The notes beneath the pieces were generated by a model that saw only the letters and a program-made list of their open reading frames with translations, was not told where the DNA came from and searched no databases. A DNA stretch of 64,000 bases, taken from Arthrobacter oryzae. GTDB lineage: Bacteria; Actinomycetota; Actinomycetes; Actinomycetales; Micrococcaceae. Each line of letters starts with the position of its first letter. Positions within the stretch are counted from its first letter, which is position 1. The position numbers and the translations under genes were made by a program. This document shows, piece after piece, positions 16,053-24,919 of this stretch. The stretch spans positions 1-64,000 of the forward strand of contig NZ_RBIR01000011.1 in assembly GCF_003634095.1 (NCBI RefSeq), given 5' to 3'.

Positions 16053-18109
16053 GCCGCACGGACAAGGCCCCGACGCCGGCCCACGCCGCCGGTTCTGCCG
16101 GCACTTCCGCCGCTGGTGGTTCCGGGGCTTCCGCCGCCGGCGGTTCGGCCGCCCAGACCCCCATGCGGATTCCCCGCCCCGCGGGCGGACCCGGCCGCGG
16201 CGGACCGTTTGCCGGGATGAACATCCCGGCGGAGAAGGCGATGAACTTCGGCCCCTCAGCCCGGCGGCTGCTGGGGGAGCTGCGGCCCGAGCGGCTGTGG
16301 CTGACGCTGGTACTGCTGCTCGCCGTCGTGAGCGTGACCTTCTCGGTGATCGGGCCCCGGCTCCTCGGCGAGGGCACCAACCTGATCTTCGCCGGCGTCG
16401 TGTCCAAGCAGCTGCCCGCCGGGGTGAGCCAGGCGCAGCTGATCGCCCAGCTGCGCGCCGCCGGGGAGAACCAGAAGGCGGACATGCTCAGCGCCATGAC
16501 GCTGACCCCGGGCACCGGGATCGACTTCACGGCGCTGGCCACCGTGCTGCTGTGGGCGGTGGTGCTGTACGTGCTGGCCTCGGCGTTCGGCTGGATGCAG
16601 GCGTATATCCTCAACGGTGTCGTGCAGCGGACCGTCTTCCGGCTGCGCGAGCGGATCGAGGCGAAAATCAACAAGCTGCCGCTGCGCTATTTCGATTCCG
16701 TGCAGCGCGGCGAGCTGCTCAGCCGGGTGACCAACGACGTCGACAACATCTCCCAAAGCCTGCAGCAGTCCATCAGCCAGGCGGTGACCTCGCTGCTGAC
16801 CGTCGTGGGCGTGCTGGTGATGATGCTCCTGCTCTCGCCCACGCTGGCCATCATCGCGCTGGTGACCATTCCGCTGACCCTCGTGACCACCACCGTGATC
16901 GCCAAGCGCTCGCAGAAGCTGTTCGTGGCGCAGTGGCGGCACACCGGCGAGCTGAACGGGCAGATCGAGGAGACGTACACCGGGCACGCCCTGGTGAAGG
17001 TGTTCGGCCGGCAGCGCGAGGTGGAGGAGCGGTTCCGGGAGAAGAATGTGGAGCTGTATCAGGCGAGCTTCGGCGCGCAGTTCATCTCCGGGCTGATCAT
17101 GCCGGCCATGACGTTCATCGGGAACCTGGTCTACGTGGGGATCGCGGTGGTGGGCGGCCTGCAGGTGGCCTCCGGGGCCATGCAGCTGGGCGATGTGCAG
17201 GCGTTCATCCAGTACTCCCGGCAGTTCACCCAGCCGCTGGCCCAGCTGGGTTCCATGGCGAATCTGCTGCAGTCGGGGGTGGCCTCGGCCGAGCGGGTGT
17301 TCGAGCTCCTGGACACCGAGGAACAGTCGGCTGACCCCTCTCCTTCGGTGGCGCCGGACGGGGGCCGGGGGCGGCTGGTGTTCGAGGACGTCTCCTTCTC
17401 CTACTCCCCGGACAAGCCGCTGATCTCGTCGCTCAGCCTGGTCGCGGAGCCGGGGCAGACCGTCGCCATCGTGGGCCCCACCGGGGCGGGCAAGACTACC
17501 CTGGTGAACCTGATGATGCGGTTCTACGAGCTCGACGCCGGCCGGATCACGCTCGACGGCGTGGACGTCACCGCGATGACCCGCAACGAGCTGCGCTCGC
17601 GGATGGGCATGGTGCTGCAGGACACCTGGCTGTTCGGCGGGACCATCCGGGACAACATCGCCTACGGCCGGCCCGGTGCGACTGAAGCCGAGATCCTGGA
17701 GGCGGCGAAGGCGACGTACGTGGACCGGTTCGTCCGGTCCCTGCCGGAGGGCTACGACACCGTGCTCGACGACGAGGGCGGCAACGTCTCCGCCGGGGAG
17801 AAACAGCTGCTGACCATCGCCCGGGCGTTCCTGGCCCGGCCGTCGGTGCTAATCCTGGACGAGGCGACTTCTTCTGTGGATACCCGGACCGAGGTGCTGG
17901 TGCAGAAGGCCATGAGTGCTTTGCGGAGCGACCGGACTTCGTTTGTCATTGCCCACCGGCTCTCCACCATCCGCGACGCCGACCTCATTCTGGTGATGGA
18001 AGCCGGTCAGATCGTCGAGCAGGGGACGCACACTTCCTTGCTGGCGGCAGGCGGGGCGTACGCGGCGCTGTACGCCGCGCAGTTCGCGGCCCCGGTGGCG
18101 GAGGTTTAG
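16049..18109 (+). CDS. ABC exporter half, catalytic subunit of the heterodimer
   Basis: 686 residues. An Ala/Gly/Pro-rich N-terminal extension (1-60) precedes six membrane helices. The first periplasmic-side loop carries a 45-residue insert (SKQLPAGVSQAQLIAQ...). The ATPase domain has GPTGAGKTT, VLQDTWLF, Walker B LILDEATSS with the Glu intact and the H-loop IAHRLSTI, but the signature is VSAGEK instead of LSGGQ. The non-canonical signature pairs with the degenerate Walker B/H-loop of the neighbour, so one site should be dead and the other active. It starts inside the previous stop (ATGA), so the two are made together. Confidence 0.92.
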   Translation: MSRTDKAPTPAHAAGSAGTSAAGGSGASAAGGSAAQTPMRIPRPAGGPGRGGPFAGMNIPAEKAMNFGPSARRLLGELRPERLWLTLVLLLAVVSVTFSVIGPRLLGEGTNLIFAGVVSKQLPAGVSQAQLIAQLRAAGENQKADMLSAMTLTPGTGIDFTALATVLLWAVVLYVLASAFGWMQAYILNGVVQRTVFRLRERIEAKINKLPLRYFDSVQRGELLSRVTNDVDNISQSLQQSISQAVTSLLTVVGVLVMMLLLSPTLAIIALVTIPLTLVTTTVIAKRSQKLFVAQWRHTGELNGQIEETYTGHALVKVFGRQREVEERFREKNVELYQASFGAQFISGLIMPAMTFIGNLVYVGIAVVGGLQVASGAMQLGDVQAFIQYSRQFTQPLAQLGSMANLLQSGVASAERVFELLDTEEQSADPSPSVAPDGGRGRLVFEDVSFSYSPDKPLISSLSLVAEPGQTVAIVGPTGAGKTTLVNLMMRFYELDAGRITLDGVDVTAMTRNELRSRMGMVLQDTWLFGGTIRDNIAYGRPGATEAEILEAAKATYVDRFVRSLPEGYDTVLDDEGGNVSAGEKQLLTIARAFLARPSVLILDEATSSVDTRTEVLVQKAMSALRSDRTSFVIAHRLSTIRDADLILVMEAGQIVEQGTHTSLLAAGGAYAALYAAQFAAPVAEV

Positions 18110-18263
18110 GTACATGGTTACAAACCCTTTACTGCCTCTGTCGCGGAATCCACCAACACCGGTGGCAATGGAAAACCACATAGAGCCCTGCACATTTCTC
18201 TATCCGCTCAAAGTATGCGATAGTTTCCTTCGGAAATGACCACATAATTTTAGAGAGATTCAA

Positions 18264-18629
18264 TTGGCTACTAACTTGGTGTCGGATAAAGCTTTTACAG
18301 GACGAGAGATTGTATCCACGATAGTTTTTTGCTTTGCCGGAATAGCAACCATATGGGTGGCACTCGACGCGATGAGGCGGGGTGACTATCCGCTCGCGAC
18401 CGGTGTTGTTATCCTCTTTCCCGCTTTAGCTTATTCTCATATCTCAGCCTCGCTGGGACGCCTTGCAGCGCTGAGCGGGAGGTGGGCGTGGTCGATCCGA
18501 CTGCTAGGACTCCTGCTTACGGTCGCATTCCTTATCAAGGTTGGCACGATTCAGGAGTTGAGCTTGGCGTGCCTGTTGGGCATCGTAGGTATTCTCTACT
18601 GTTTCATAATTGATCTCACTCACGCGTAG
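18264..18629 (+). CDS. Small membrane protein, unknown
   Basis: 121 residues from TTG at 18264 with AGAGAG about 6 bases upstream. Four hydrophobic spans: about 17-33, 44-59, 76-92 and 99-117. Codon usage and base composition are clearly more AT-rich than the ABC genes to the left, which marks the left edge of the accessory island. No family recognised. Confidence 0.6.
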   Translation: MATNLVSDKAFTGREIVSTIVFCFAGIATIWVALDAMRRGDYPLATGVVILFPALAYSHISASLGRLAALSGRWAWSIRLLGLLLTVAFLIKVGTIQELSLACLLGIVGILYCFIIDLTHA

Positions 18630-18667
18630 AGCTATCGGACTGTGCAATAGCGCATAGTGTGTTTGAA

Positions 18668-19448
18668 TTATTTACATACCTGTGTGGGCGAGGCCATCGT
18701 CACCGCCATCGAGCAACAATCCGCATAGCCCCGCCAAAAGTTCTCACCGCCCATGCGGCATTGTTGCGCAAAAGCTACGGGTAGGGGAATTGAAACGCCC
18801 ATCCTGCAAGATGAAAGCGGACGACGGCGGGAACTTCCCGCCGTCGCTGGGATGATCTTCCAGCCGATGTTCTTCAGCAGCGGGATGTCCTTGCCCAAGG
18901 ACTGGCCGGCCAAGGTCACCATCACCGTGGCGATGGAAAGGAAGTCCACCGTCTTGACCGCGGCCTTCAGTGCTCCGGCGGCGAAGAACCACGGCCTAGA
19001 TATATAAGCGCCAATCGTGGAAATGAAGACGATGGCGGAGATCTTCTTAGTTGCCCTGGCCAGGCCGATGCTGACCAGCACCAGCAGGAGGATAGACCCC
19101 ACCACAATGGACAGGCTGAGCTCCTTCGCCGCCACCGTCGCGGTGCCGATGCCCAGCACGGTCAGGACGGACAGGGATAGCAACAGCGACACTTTGATCT
19201 CGGCGGAGGATCTGGCCACACGCTCACGGAACCTCTGGTTCTCCTCCTCCTGCGCGGCCCGTCAATGCGTTGCCAAGAAGCTGCTCCACATTGATTTCAG
19301 ATCCCAGGTCATTAACCGCCTCAGTGAAACTGCCTAGGACTGAATTCCCGTCGTAGTGCAAGTACGGCATGTACTCAGATGTGAAGTCCTCGTCGGCCAT
19401 CACGCCGAAAATGCTCTCCATCGGATCATTCAGCGGACCATCTATCAA
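18668..19448 (-). pseudogene. Frameshifted and 3'-truncated membrane protein gene
   Basis: A frame starting at TTG 19448 (GGGGGA upstream) reads MIDGPLNDPMESIFGVMADEDF and ends at about 19224. The next frame carries on the sense: AAQEEENQRFRERVARSSAEIK, then three to four membrane helices (SLLLSLSVLTVLGIGTA, LSIVVGSILLLVLVSIGLA, FISTIGAYI). One base is gained or lost near 19250. Downstream of KNIGWKIIPATAG the frame runs through a perfect GC hairpin (18822-18846), so the true C-terminus was probably lost and the last 55 codons are not original. A sequencing error could explain the shift but not the hairpin. Confidence 0.6.
18822..18846. repeat. Palindromic hairpin repeat, copy 1
   Basis: CGACGGCGGGAA (18822-18833) pairs perfectly with TTCCCGCCGTCG (18835-18846), preceded by AAGCGGA. 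It is one of five related elements in the window, here inside the ruined end of a membrane protein gene. Confidence 0.75.
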
Positions 19449-19681
19449 GGAAATCCCCCGGTCCAGGATTCAACCAGTATCAGCCTACGGTCACGACATG
19501 TGGTGAGTCGTCCATGCCCGCCCCGAGGGTGCCAGACTTCCCGCACCGGCCCGCTCGTCACTGCCCTGATCGAGACCGTCACCGAATCAGTCCGAAACGG
19601 TAAGGACCGTATGAATTACGTCTAAACTTCTGGCAGAGACACTCACTAGAGACGTCCAGCAACGATCTTCAGGGGGAACGT

Positions 19682-22093
19682 TTGCCTTCATCTTGGCGCT
19701 CACGGAAGCGCCGCGAACTTAGTCTTTGGCTGCTTGCTTTCGTCGTCATTGTCGGAGCCGCTAACGCATTTCTGAGCCGCGTCGGATGGGATCCATGGAT
19801 CTTGGGGACCCTCATGATTGCATGCGTCGTTTTGGCGGTCGTTTTAGCCTTCTTGAAAGACAGAGCAAAGGCCACAGATGTTAAGGTAGCCGTCCGCCAG
19901 CAAAACATGCGTACCGGTGGACCTGATTCGATGGCCGGTCTGGCGGCAACGGACATCCCCCTCAACGCGTGGGGCGTGCACGAGTCACGGGTCAACGTCG
20001 CTTATCTCCGCCGGGATGCCGAAGACGAGGTCAAGCAGGCCCTCGCGCTACTGAAACCGGTCCTCATCTTGGGTTCCTCGATGGCCGGGAAAACTCGGAT
20101 GGCGGCGGAACTTGTTCAAGAGCTCTTTCCCGACAATCAGGTGTTCATGCCGGATCCTCCGGACGGCTTAGCAAACATTATGAACGCTGGCGATATGCCA
20201 AGACAGCATGTGGTCTGGCTCGATGATCTCGAGAGGTATCTTCAGGACTCAAAGAACTTGAAGACGAGGTGGATTGATGACCTTCAGAAGACCGAGAATG
20301 TCGTCATAGCCACTATGCGGGCAAACCTATTCGAAGCGTTCATGCCGAATAGCGATCAACCCAGAACCCAGTGGGAGATCCTGCAATGTTTCGCGAGGGT
20401 TTATCTCACCGACGAATCTTCTGAAAGCCATAGACTGGCGAGTCTTAGCGGCAACACGCAGCTGAGCAAGGGAATCTTGGACTATGGTTTGGGTACCTAT
20501 TTGGGTGGAGGATTTCTGGCCGTAGAGCGGTTGGATGCCGGTCGTTCCACTAGCCCCGTCGGAAGGGCTCTCGTGCTGGCAACCATTGACTGGCAGCGTT
20601 CGGGAATCGGCGAGGCAATCCCGGAGACTACGGCCCGGGCCCTCGTTCGGACATACATCGGTAACACCAAGCCTCAGCCGACCACTGAAGAAATCGACGC
20701 TGGCTTGAAGTGGTCCACTGCGAAGGTTGTCGGCGGCGGCCTCTTTAGCCTGCTGGAACCGACCCCAAATGGGAATCTCCGTCCCTTTGACTACCTCGTG
20801 GACCATGTTGCCTCCTCCGATAAGCCCGTAACGTTGCAGGTGTGGCAGGCCGCCGCCGAGGTTGATGCCCCGGCCGAGCTGCTGACAAATGCGGGCGTCA
20901 CTGCCCAGCTCGCCGGGCTCGATGCCATCGCCTCGATGTTCTTTGAACGTGGGGCCCGATTAGGTGACGCGAACGCCATGGTCAATTACGCAATCAGCCT
21001 GGAACGACAAGACCGGATCGAGGAAGCGAAGTTCTGGGATACCAGAGCCGCTGAGGCCGGAAACCCAGGCGGATTGACCGGTTTCGCGGTCAAATTGCTG
21101 CGGGAAGGACAAACGGAGGGCGCCGAGAAGCTTCTCCGGCAGGCAGCCAATGCTGGTGAAGGATCTGCAATGACCAATCTCGGCCACATACTCATTGGCC
21201 GTGGTGAAACGGCTGAGGGCATTAATTGGCACAAACGGGCTGCAGAGGCAGGGAGCCCCCTCGGTATGACCAATTACGGCCTGCAGCTGGAGCTGCAGGG
21301 CAACTCTGCCGCCGCTGAGGCGTGGTACCGGAAGGCCCAGAGCAAAGGCGACGGATCGGGAGCAGCCCTCTTCCAATTGGCCATGTTGGCCGAAAAGCAA
21401 GGCAAGATCGACGAAGTGGAACCCCTCTTGCGCGAAGCTGTCAAGCGGAGGAATCCCTCAGCCATGGGCTGGCTGGGTTCAATACTGGCTGCAAAAGGCC
21501 AGCAGGAAGAAGCAGAGTATCTGTTTCAGGGGGCAGCCGATCGAGGAGGAGCGGTGGGACTTGCCATGGTCGGAAGGAAACTAGTTGGGGAAGGGAAGTA
21601 CGACGAGGCGGAAAAGCTGTTCAAGAGAGCGATAGCGGAGCAGCTGCCATGGGCGATAACTGACCTGGGCGTCCTTTACGCGAACACTGGCCGCATAGAA
21701 GCGGCTAAGGCACAATACGCACTGGCTGTTGCAGCCGGCGACGATGATGCACTCCATAATCTTGGCGAGCTTCTTATCCATGAAGGAAGGCTCAACGAGG
21801 CTCAAGCCCTGTTTCGAAAGGCAGCCGATCTAGGATCCGCGACCGGAATGTACCTGTTGTCGGAGTCCCTGTTTCTGGGCGGAAAGACCGGGGACATCGG
21901 GGAAGCAGCCAATCTTCTGGAGGAGGCAGCGATTCTTGGGGATCTCGACGCAATTTGTGAGTCCGGGAGGAGAGCAGCTGATCAAGGCGACCACAACAAG
22001 GCATTCCAGCGCCTGAAGCAAGCGGCGGATAGAGGGCACGCCGGCGCTGCGGAATGTCTTACTCTTCTGACGTCAGAAATAAGCGAGAAATGA
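19682..22093 (+). CDS. Membrane-anchored P-loop NTPase with Sel1/TPR repeats (STAND-like)
   Basis: 803 residues from TTG at 19682, with AGGGGGAA just upstream. Two membrane helices (about 13-30 and 38-58) anchor it. A P-loop domain follows: Walker A GSSMAGKT (131-138), Walker B VVWLDDLE (177-184) and a sensor-like VVIATMRANL (207-216). From about residue 410 to the end there are eleven or more Sel1/TPR-type helical repeats (GDANAMVNYAISLERQ, GEGSAMTNLGHILIGRG, GDDDALHNLGELLIHEG). ATPase plus superhelical repeats is the architecture of STAND switch proteins, many of which sense phage or stress. Function not known; it lies beside nuclease-like genes in an island of lower GC. Confidence 0.75.
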   Translation: MPSSWRSRKRRELSLWLLAFVVIVGAANAFLSRVGWDPWILGTLMIACVVLAVVLAFLKDRAKATDVKVAVRQQNMRTGGPDSMAGLAATDIPLNAWGVHESRVNVAYLRRDAEDEVKQALALLKPVLILGSSMAGKTRMAAELVQELFPDNQVFMPDPPDGLANIMNAGDMPRQHVVWLDDLERYLQDSKNLKTRWIDDLQKTENVVIATMRANLFEAFMPNSDQPRTQWEILQCFARVYLTDESSESHRLASLSGNTQLSKGILDYGLGTYLGGGFLAVERLDAGRSTSPVGRALVLATIDWQRSGIGEAIPETTARALVRTYIGNTKPQPTTEEIDAGLKWSTAKVVGGGLFSLLEPTPNGNLRPFDYLVDHVASSDKPVTLQVWQAAAEVDAPAELLTNAGVTAQLAGLDAIASMFFERGARLGDANAMVNYAISLERQDRIEEAKFWDTRAAEAGNPGGLTGFAVKLLREGQTEGAEKLLRQAANAGEGSAMTNLGHILIGRGETAEGINWHKRAAEAGSPLGMTNYGLQLELQGNSAAAEAWYRKAQSKGDGSGAALFQLAMLAEKQGKIDEVEPLLREAVKRRNPSAMGWLGSILAAKGQQEEAEYLFQGAADRGGAVGLAMVGRKLVGEGKYDEAEKLFKRAIAEQLPWAITDLGVLYANTGRIEAAKAQYALAVAAGDDDALHNLGELLIHEGRLNEAQALFRKAADLGSATGMYLLSESLFLGGKTGDIGEAANLLEEAAILGDLDAICESGRRAADQGDHNKAFQRLKQAADRGHAGAAECLTLLTSEISEK

Positions 22094-22114
22094 TACTTCC
22101 GGTGAGGCAAGGGG

Positions 22115-22137
22115 GAGGGACCCCTTGGCGGTCCCTC
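22115..22137 (+). terminator. Probable terminator after the P-loop/Sel1 gene
   Basis: GAGGGACC (22115-22122) pairs with GGTCCCTC (22130-22137) over a 7-base loop, followed by TCCTTTC, 22 bases after the stop. The U-tract is weak, as is common in actinobacteria. Confidence 0.55.
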
Positions 22138-22345
22138 TCCTTTCGGATCTTGGCGTTCGAGTCCTCCGCGTTCCGGCGCCCTGCCTTTGCTGCTCTGCAA
22201 TCTTCGCCGCGAAGCCGAGGGATGCTGGCGATTCGCCTACTTCTATATCGGGACGGACATCTACGCTGGCGAGAAGCTGGGTTGGTTCATGCGAGCTGCC
22301 GTCGGTTCTTCGGAGATTCCGACCTGTGTCTAATGAATTTCCCGC

Positions 22346-23791
22346 TTACTCGTCGTTGGGATACGAGTCGTCTTCGAAACCAGGCAAGCTGCGTTGAGCT
22401 TCATCATGAACCGTATAGGTTAGAAAATCCCTTAGGCTTGCCTTGTCTTCCTCCGAAAAGTCCTGCAGTAACGGCAGGGAAGACAACACTAAGTCGGCAA
22501 GAAGAACATTGCTACGGGTCTGACCGGTGCCGGTGTAGGTCCGGAAGTCGGCCGTAACACGCCCCGTCCCGGACTGGACGGTTGCTTCCAGAATCTCTGC
22601 ACCAGGGCCAAGCTGAGAGGACAAGCCCAACAGGCGATTCTTGTCCAGGGCGCCGTCCTCATTTCTAGCTATGACGACGTCTCGATCACTGCGAATCGTG
22701 ACCTCATTGAGCTTCGTTTCGGAAGACCTTTCCACGAACGTCGGTACCGTAATGCCGGGCCGGCCCTCTGCGGATTCGTGTCTAAGTTCAGACTTAGTCT
22801 CACCTATCGTCGCGTAAAACCTGGGGCCGGAAAGCCGAAGTTGCTCATTTCTGACAGACCAGCGGAAGTTCTGATGGTCGGCGGTGGTTGACTTCTCCAC
22901 ACCGAGCGGGTCCTGAAACACTGCATAGGCACGGGCTCTAATAACGTCCAAGTTGGCACTAATTAGCCGGTCTACATTTCTGGCCTCCCCGTCCTTTTTT
23001 AGGGTCTCGATCTGAGAGATCCTCAAGGTACGACCAACACGGCGCCAAAAACCTAGATCTTCAGTTTCCATATATGAAACAAGGTACTGAAGAGCGTCGG
23101 AATTTAGTTTGCCGGATAGGTCGCGTTCGCCGGGAAATGCTTCCAGCGCGCCAGAGCTGCCTTCCCACACAGCTTGAAGCACCCGGTTCATGCGCCATGC
23201 CTGTGGTGTGTCGAGATTTGCTCTGATCGCGAGCACGGCGTTCGATGTAGGCGCGATCTCAATCTGTTCAGCGCCGGAGAATTCATTTTCGATCGTACGC
23301 GCGAGATCGTTCGCTTGCTCACCTAAGAGAATGCCCTTGCCGCCTTGTGCCAAGGCGTTATTCAACATGTTGACGGTCGCGCTGGTTTTCTTGCGATCGA
23401 TTAGATTTTCAAGAGCGTCAGCATCCGTAAACATAGCGTCATGTGCGGACGCGGCGACAGCTATGGAGTCGAGTCCGGCTCTGTCATCTTCTGGCCGGGT
23501 AAGGCCGAAGATAAGAGCGTTCCTCCGGTCTATCAAACTGACGTCATCCGCTACGGATCCCAAGTCATAGGTGAACCGAAGGTAGACATGCCGGTCAATT
23601 TGATCTGGCCAGGACATGACGAAGTCGGGCGCGAATGTGTGGTTGAAATAGTCAGTCCGGTGAATCTTGGCTGTTGGGTCGAGGTTTTTCAACTCCAGAG
23701 ACACGGCGTTCTTCACACGGAAAGCGGACTCCTTGGGTGAAGGGTCGTAAAGCCCTTCAGTTATCAGCGAACTGTAATGAGATGGACCCAT
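22346..23791 (-). CDS. Unknown 481-residue protein, second gene of a nuclease operon
   Basis: No family recognised. ATG at 23791 lies 2 bases after the stop of the PD-(D/E)xK-like gene, so the two are certainly co-translated. The N-terminal 90 residues (AVSLELKNLD, then HRTDYFNHTFAPDFVMSW and HVYLRFTYD) have the beta-rich look of a nuclease-type fold with a PD-like turn, but a clear catalytic E-x-K is missing. The middle is helical; the C-terminal third is beta-rich and ends in an acidic tail (GFEDDSYPNDE). Codon use is less GC-biased than in core genes. It may be a target-recognition or effector partner of the nuclease. Confidence 0.6.
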   Translation of the reverse strand: MGPSHYSSLITEGLYDPSPKESAFRVKNAVSLELKNLDPTAKIHRTDYFNHTFAPDFVMSWPDQIDRHVYLRFTYDLGSVADDVSLIDRRNALIFGLTRPEDDRAGLDSIAVAASAHDAMFTDADALENLIDRKKTSATVNMLNNALAQGGKGILLGEQANDLARTIENEFSGAEQIEIAPTSNAVLAIRANLDTPQAWRMNRVLQAVWEGSSGALEAFPGERDLSGKLNSDALQYLVSYMETEDLGFWRRVGRTLRISQIETLKKDGEARNVDRLISANLDVIRARAYAVFQDPLGVEKSTTADHQNFRWSVRNEQLRLSGPRFYATIGETKSELRHESAEGRPGITVPTFVERSSETKLNEVTIRSDRDVVIARNEDGALDKNRLLGLSSQLGPGAEILEATVQSGTGRVTADFRTYTGTGQTRSNVLLADLVLSSLPLLQDFSEEDKASLRDFLTYTVHDEAQRSLPGFEDDSYPNDE

Positions 23792-23793
23792 GT

Positions 23794-24399
23794 CTAGCCT
23801 GCCTTCGTGATCTCATATTTTTCGATTACGCCTCGGTGCTCCGGGGAAATAACCAACTTCTCTTGGCGCTCCGAGAGGATGATCATCCAGAGACGCATCG
23901 CCACTTCTTTGCACGTCGTGAAGTCAACAAGCGACTCCGCGTCCTTCACTAGTTCCACACCAAATACATTCTTCCGGTGTCGGACGACCGCTGCTTGGAC
24001 CGCTTCGGCCGTAAGTAATGTGTCCCAAGTAGTAGTTCCGTGAGGACTCCAGGCAATCCACATGAAGTGGTCGCAGTAGCCGGGCTTATCGAGATAAGCG
24101 ACATAACACTGCGCAAGATACTTTTCGTAGTGAGTTGGGAGATCAGAGGCCTTGGCGTAGTTTTTTGACTCCGCGAAGAACATCTCGCCTTCTAGATCCC
24201 CGTATTTTAGTGTTCCCCCAAGATCGAAAGAGAAAGTTTGACCGCCGTGGGGCCACGAAAAAGTAAGTTTGGCGAGGGCGGGTGGGTCGGGGTTGACCCA
24301 TTGCGCATTGACTCGCGTGGTGGACTCCAGCCATCGTTTCGCTCGCCTAGCGCCATCGGCGCCTTTGGCCTGTACCGCTTCCCCAGTAATCCCTTGCAT
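23794..24399 (-). CDS. Putative PD-(D/E)xK-fold nuclease
   Basis: 201 residues. After an N-terminal helix (GARRAKRWLESTTR) comes TFSFDLGG with Asp59, then GEMFFAESKNY with Glu77-x-Lys79. D-(17)-E-x-K is the catalytic layout of restriction-type endonucleases. Helices follow (HYEKYLAQCYVAYLD), as in that fold. It precedes the 481-residue gene by 2 bases and sits among NTPase and GHKL genes in an accessory island, suggesting a role in defence. Activity is inferred from the motif alone; a structural comparison would decide. Confidence 0.6.
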   Translation of the reverse strand: MQGITGEAVQAKGADGARRAKRWLESTTRVNAQWVNPDPPALAKLTFSWPHGGQTFSFDLGGTLKYGDLEGEMFFAESKNYAKASDLPTHYEKYLAQCYVAYLDKPGYCDHFMWIAWSPHGTTTWDTLLTAEAVQAAVVRHRKNVFGVELVKDAESLVDFTTCKEVAMRLWMIILSERQEKLVISPEHRGVIEKYEITKAG

Positions 24400-24541
24400 C
24401 TCAGCAGACTAGCGGTATGAAGACGTTTTTCATGTGTTTCGCATGGTGGGGCGACCGTGGGGAACTCTGCTTGCGATTGCACCGCTTGTCAGGCAGGCGG
24501 TCGGAGCACGATGCGGTGCACCGTGCTGCGACGACCCTGAA

Positions 24542-24766
24542 CAGTTCGGCGATCGCGGACGTAATGCGTTGGCGGGTGCGGGCTCGGATGACGTCGGATT
24601 CGAATTCGATGGACATGGCCAAGACCTTGAAGAGCAGCAGGCTGACGGGGTCGGTGGGGTCGTGGATGACTCCGACGAGGACGAGCTTCACGTTCCGTTT
24701 CGTGAGGTCTTCGATGATGTTCCCGGCATCGGACGTGGAATGAGCCCGACGGAGCCAAACCGTCCT
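24542..24766 (-). pseudogene. Remnant of a serine recombinase (resolvase/invertase)
   Basis: The translated segment NIIEDLTKRNVKLVLVG, then HDPTDPVSLLLFKVLAM and EFESDVIRARTRQ, is the middle of a resolvase catalytic domain, where conserved Arg residues follow the long E helix. The N-terminal catalytic Ser region and the C-terminal helix-turn-helix are missing; the frame before and after is unrelated or out of frame. The remaining 24400-24541 and 24767-24919 hold no other gene. It is a scar of a mobile element inside the accessory island. Confidence 0.75.
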
Positions 24767-24919
24767 GTCGGCGTGAGTCTCGGGAACTGATCTGCGCATG
24801 GAGCTCTCTGCCAACAGGGAAATGCGAGGAGGCGGGCGGCCGGAGTTTCGTCGGCTGACGGGGCGGGCCTCAAGTTACACTCGGCTCCTCAATATCCATG
24901 ACGACACAGAGGACCTAAC

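Noticed and set aside
16297..17334. Plus-strand frame of 345 codons inside the second ABC gene
   Set aside because: Ala/Arg-rich shadow of the +1 frame in GC-rich DNA with no ribosome binding site.
19356..19625. Possible small plus-strand gene before the P-loop/Sel1 protein
   Set aside because: It lies partly antisense to the membrane gene relic, has no ribosome binding site, and reads Arg/Ser/Pro-rich until a short end.
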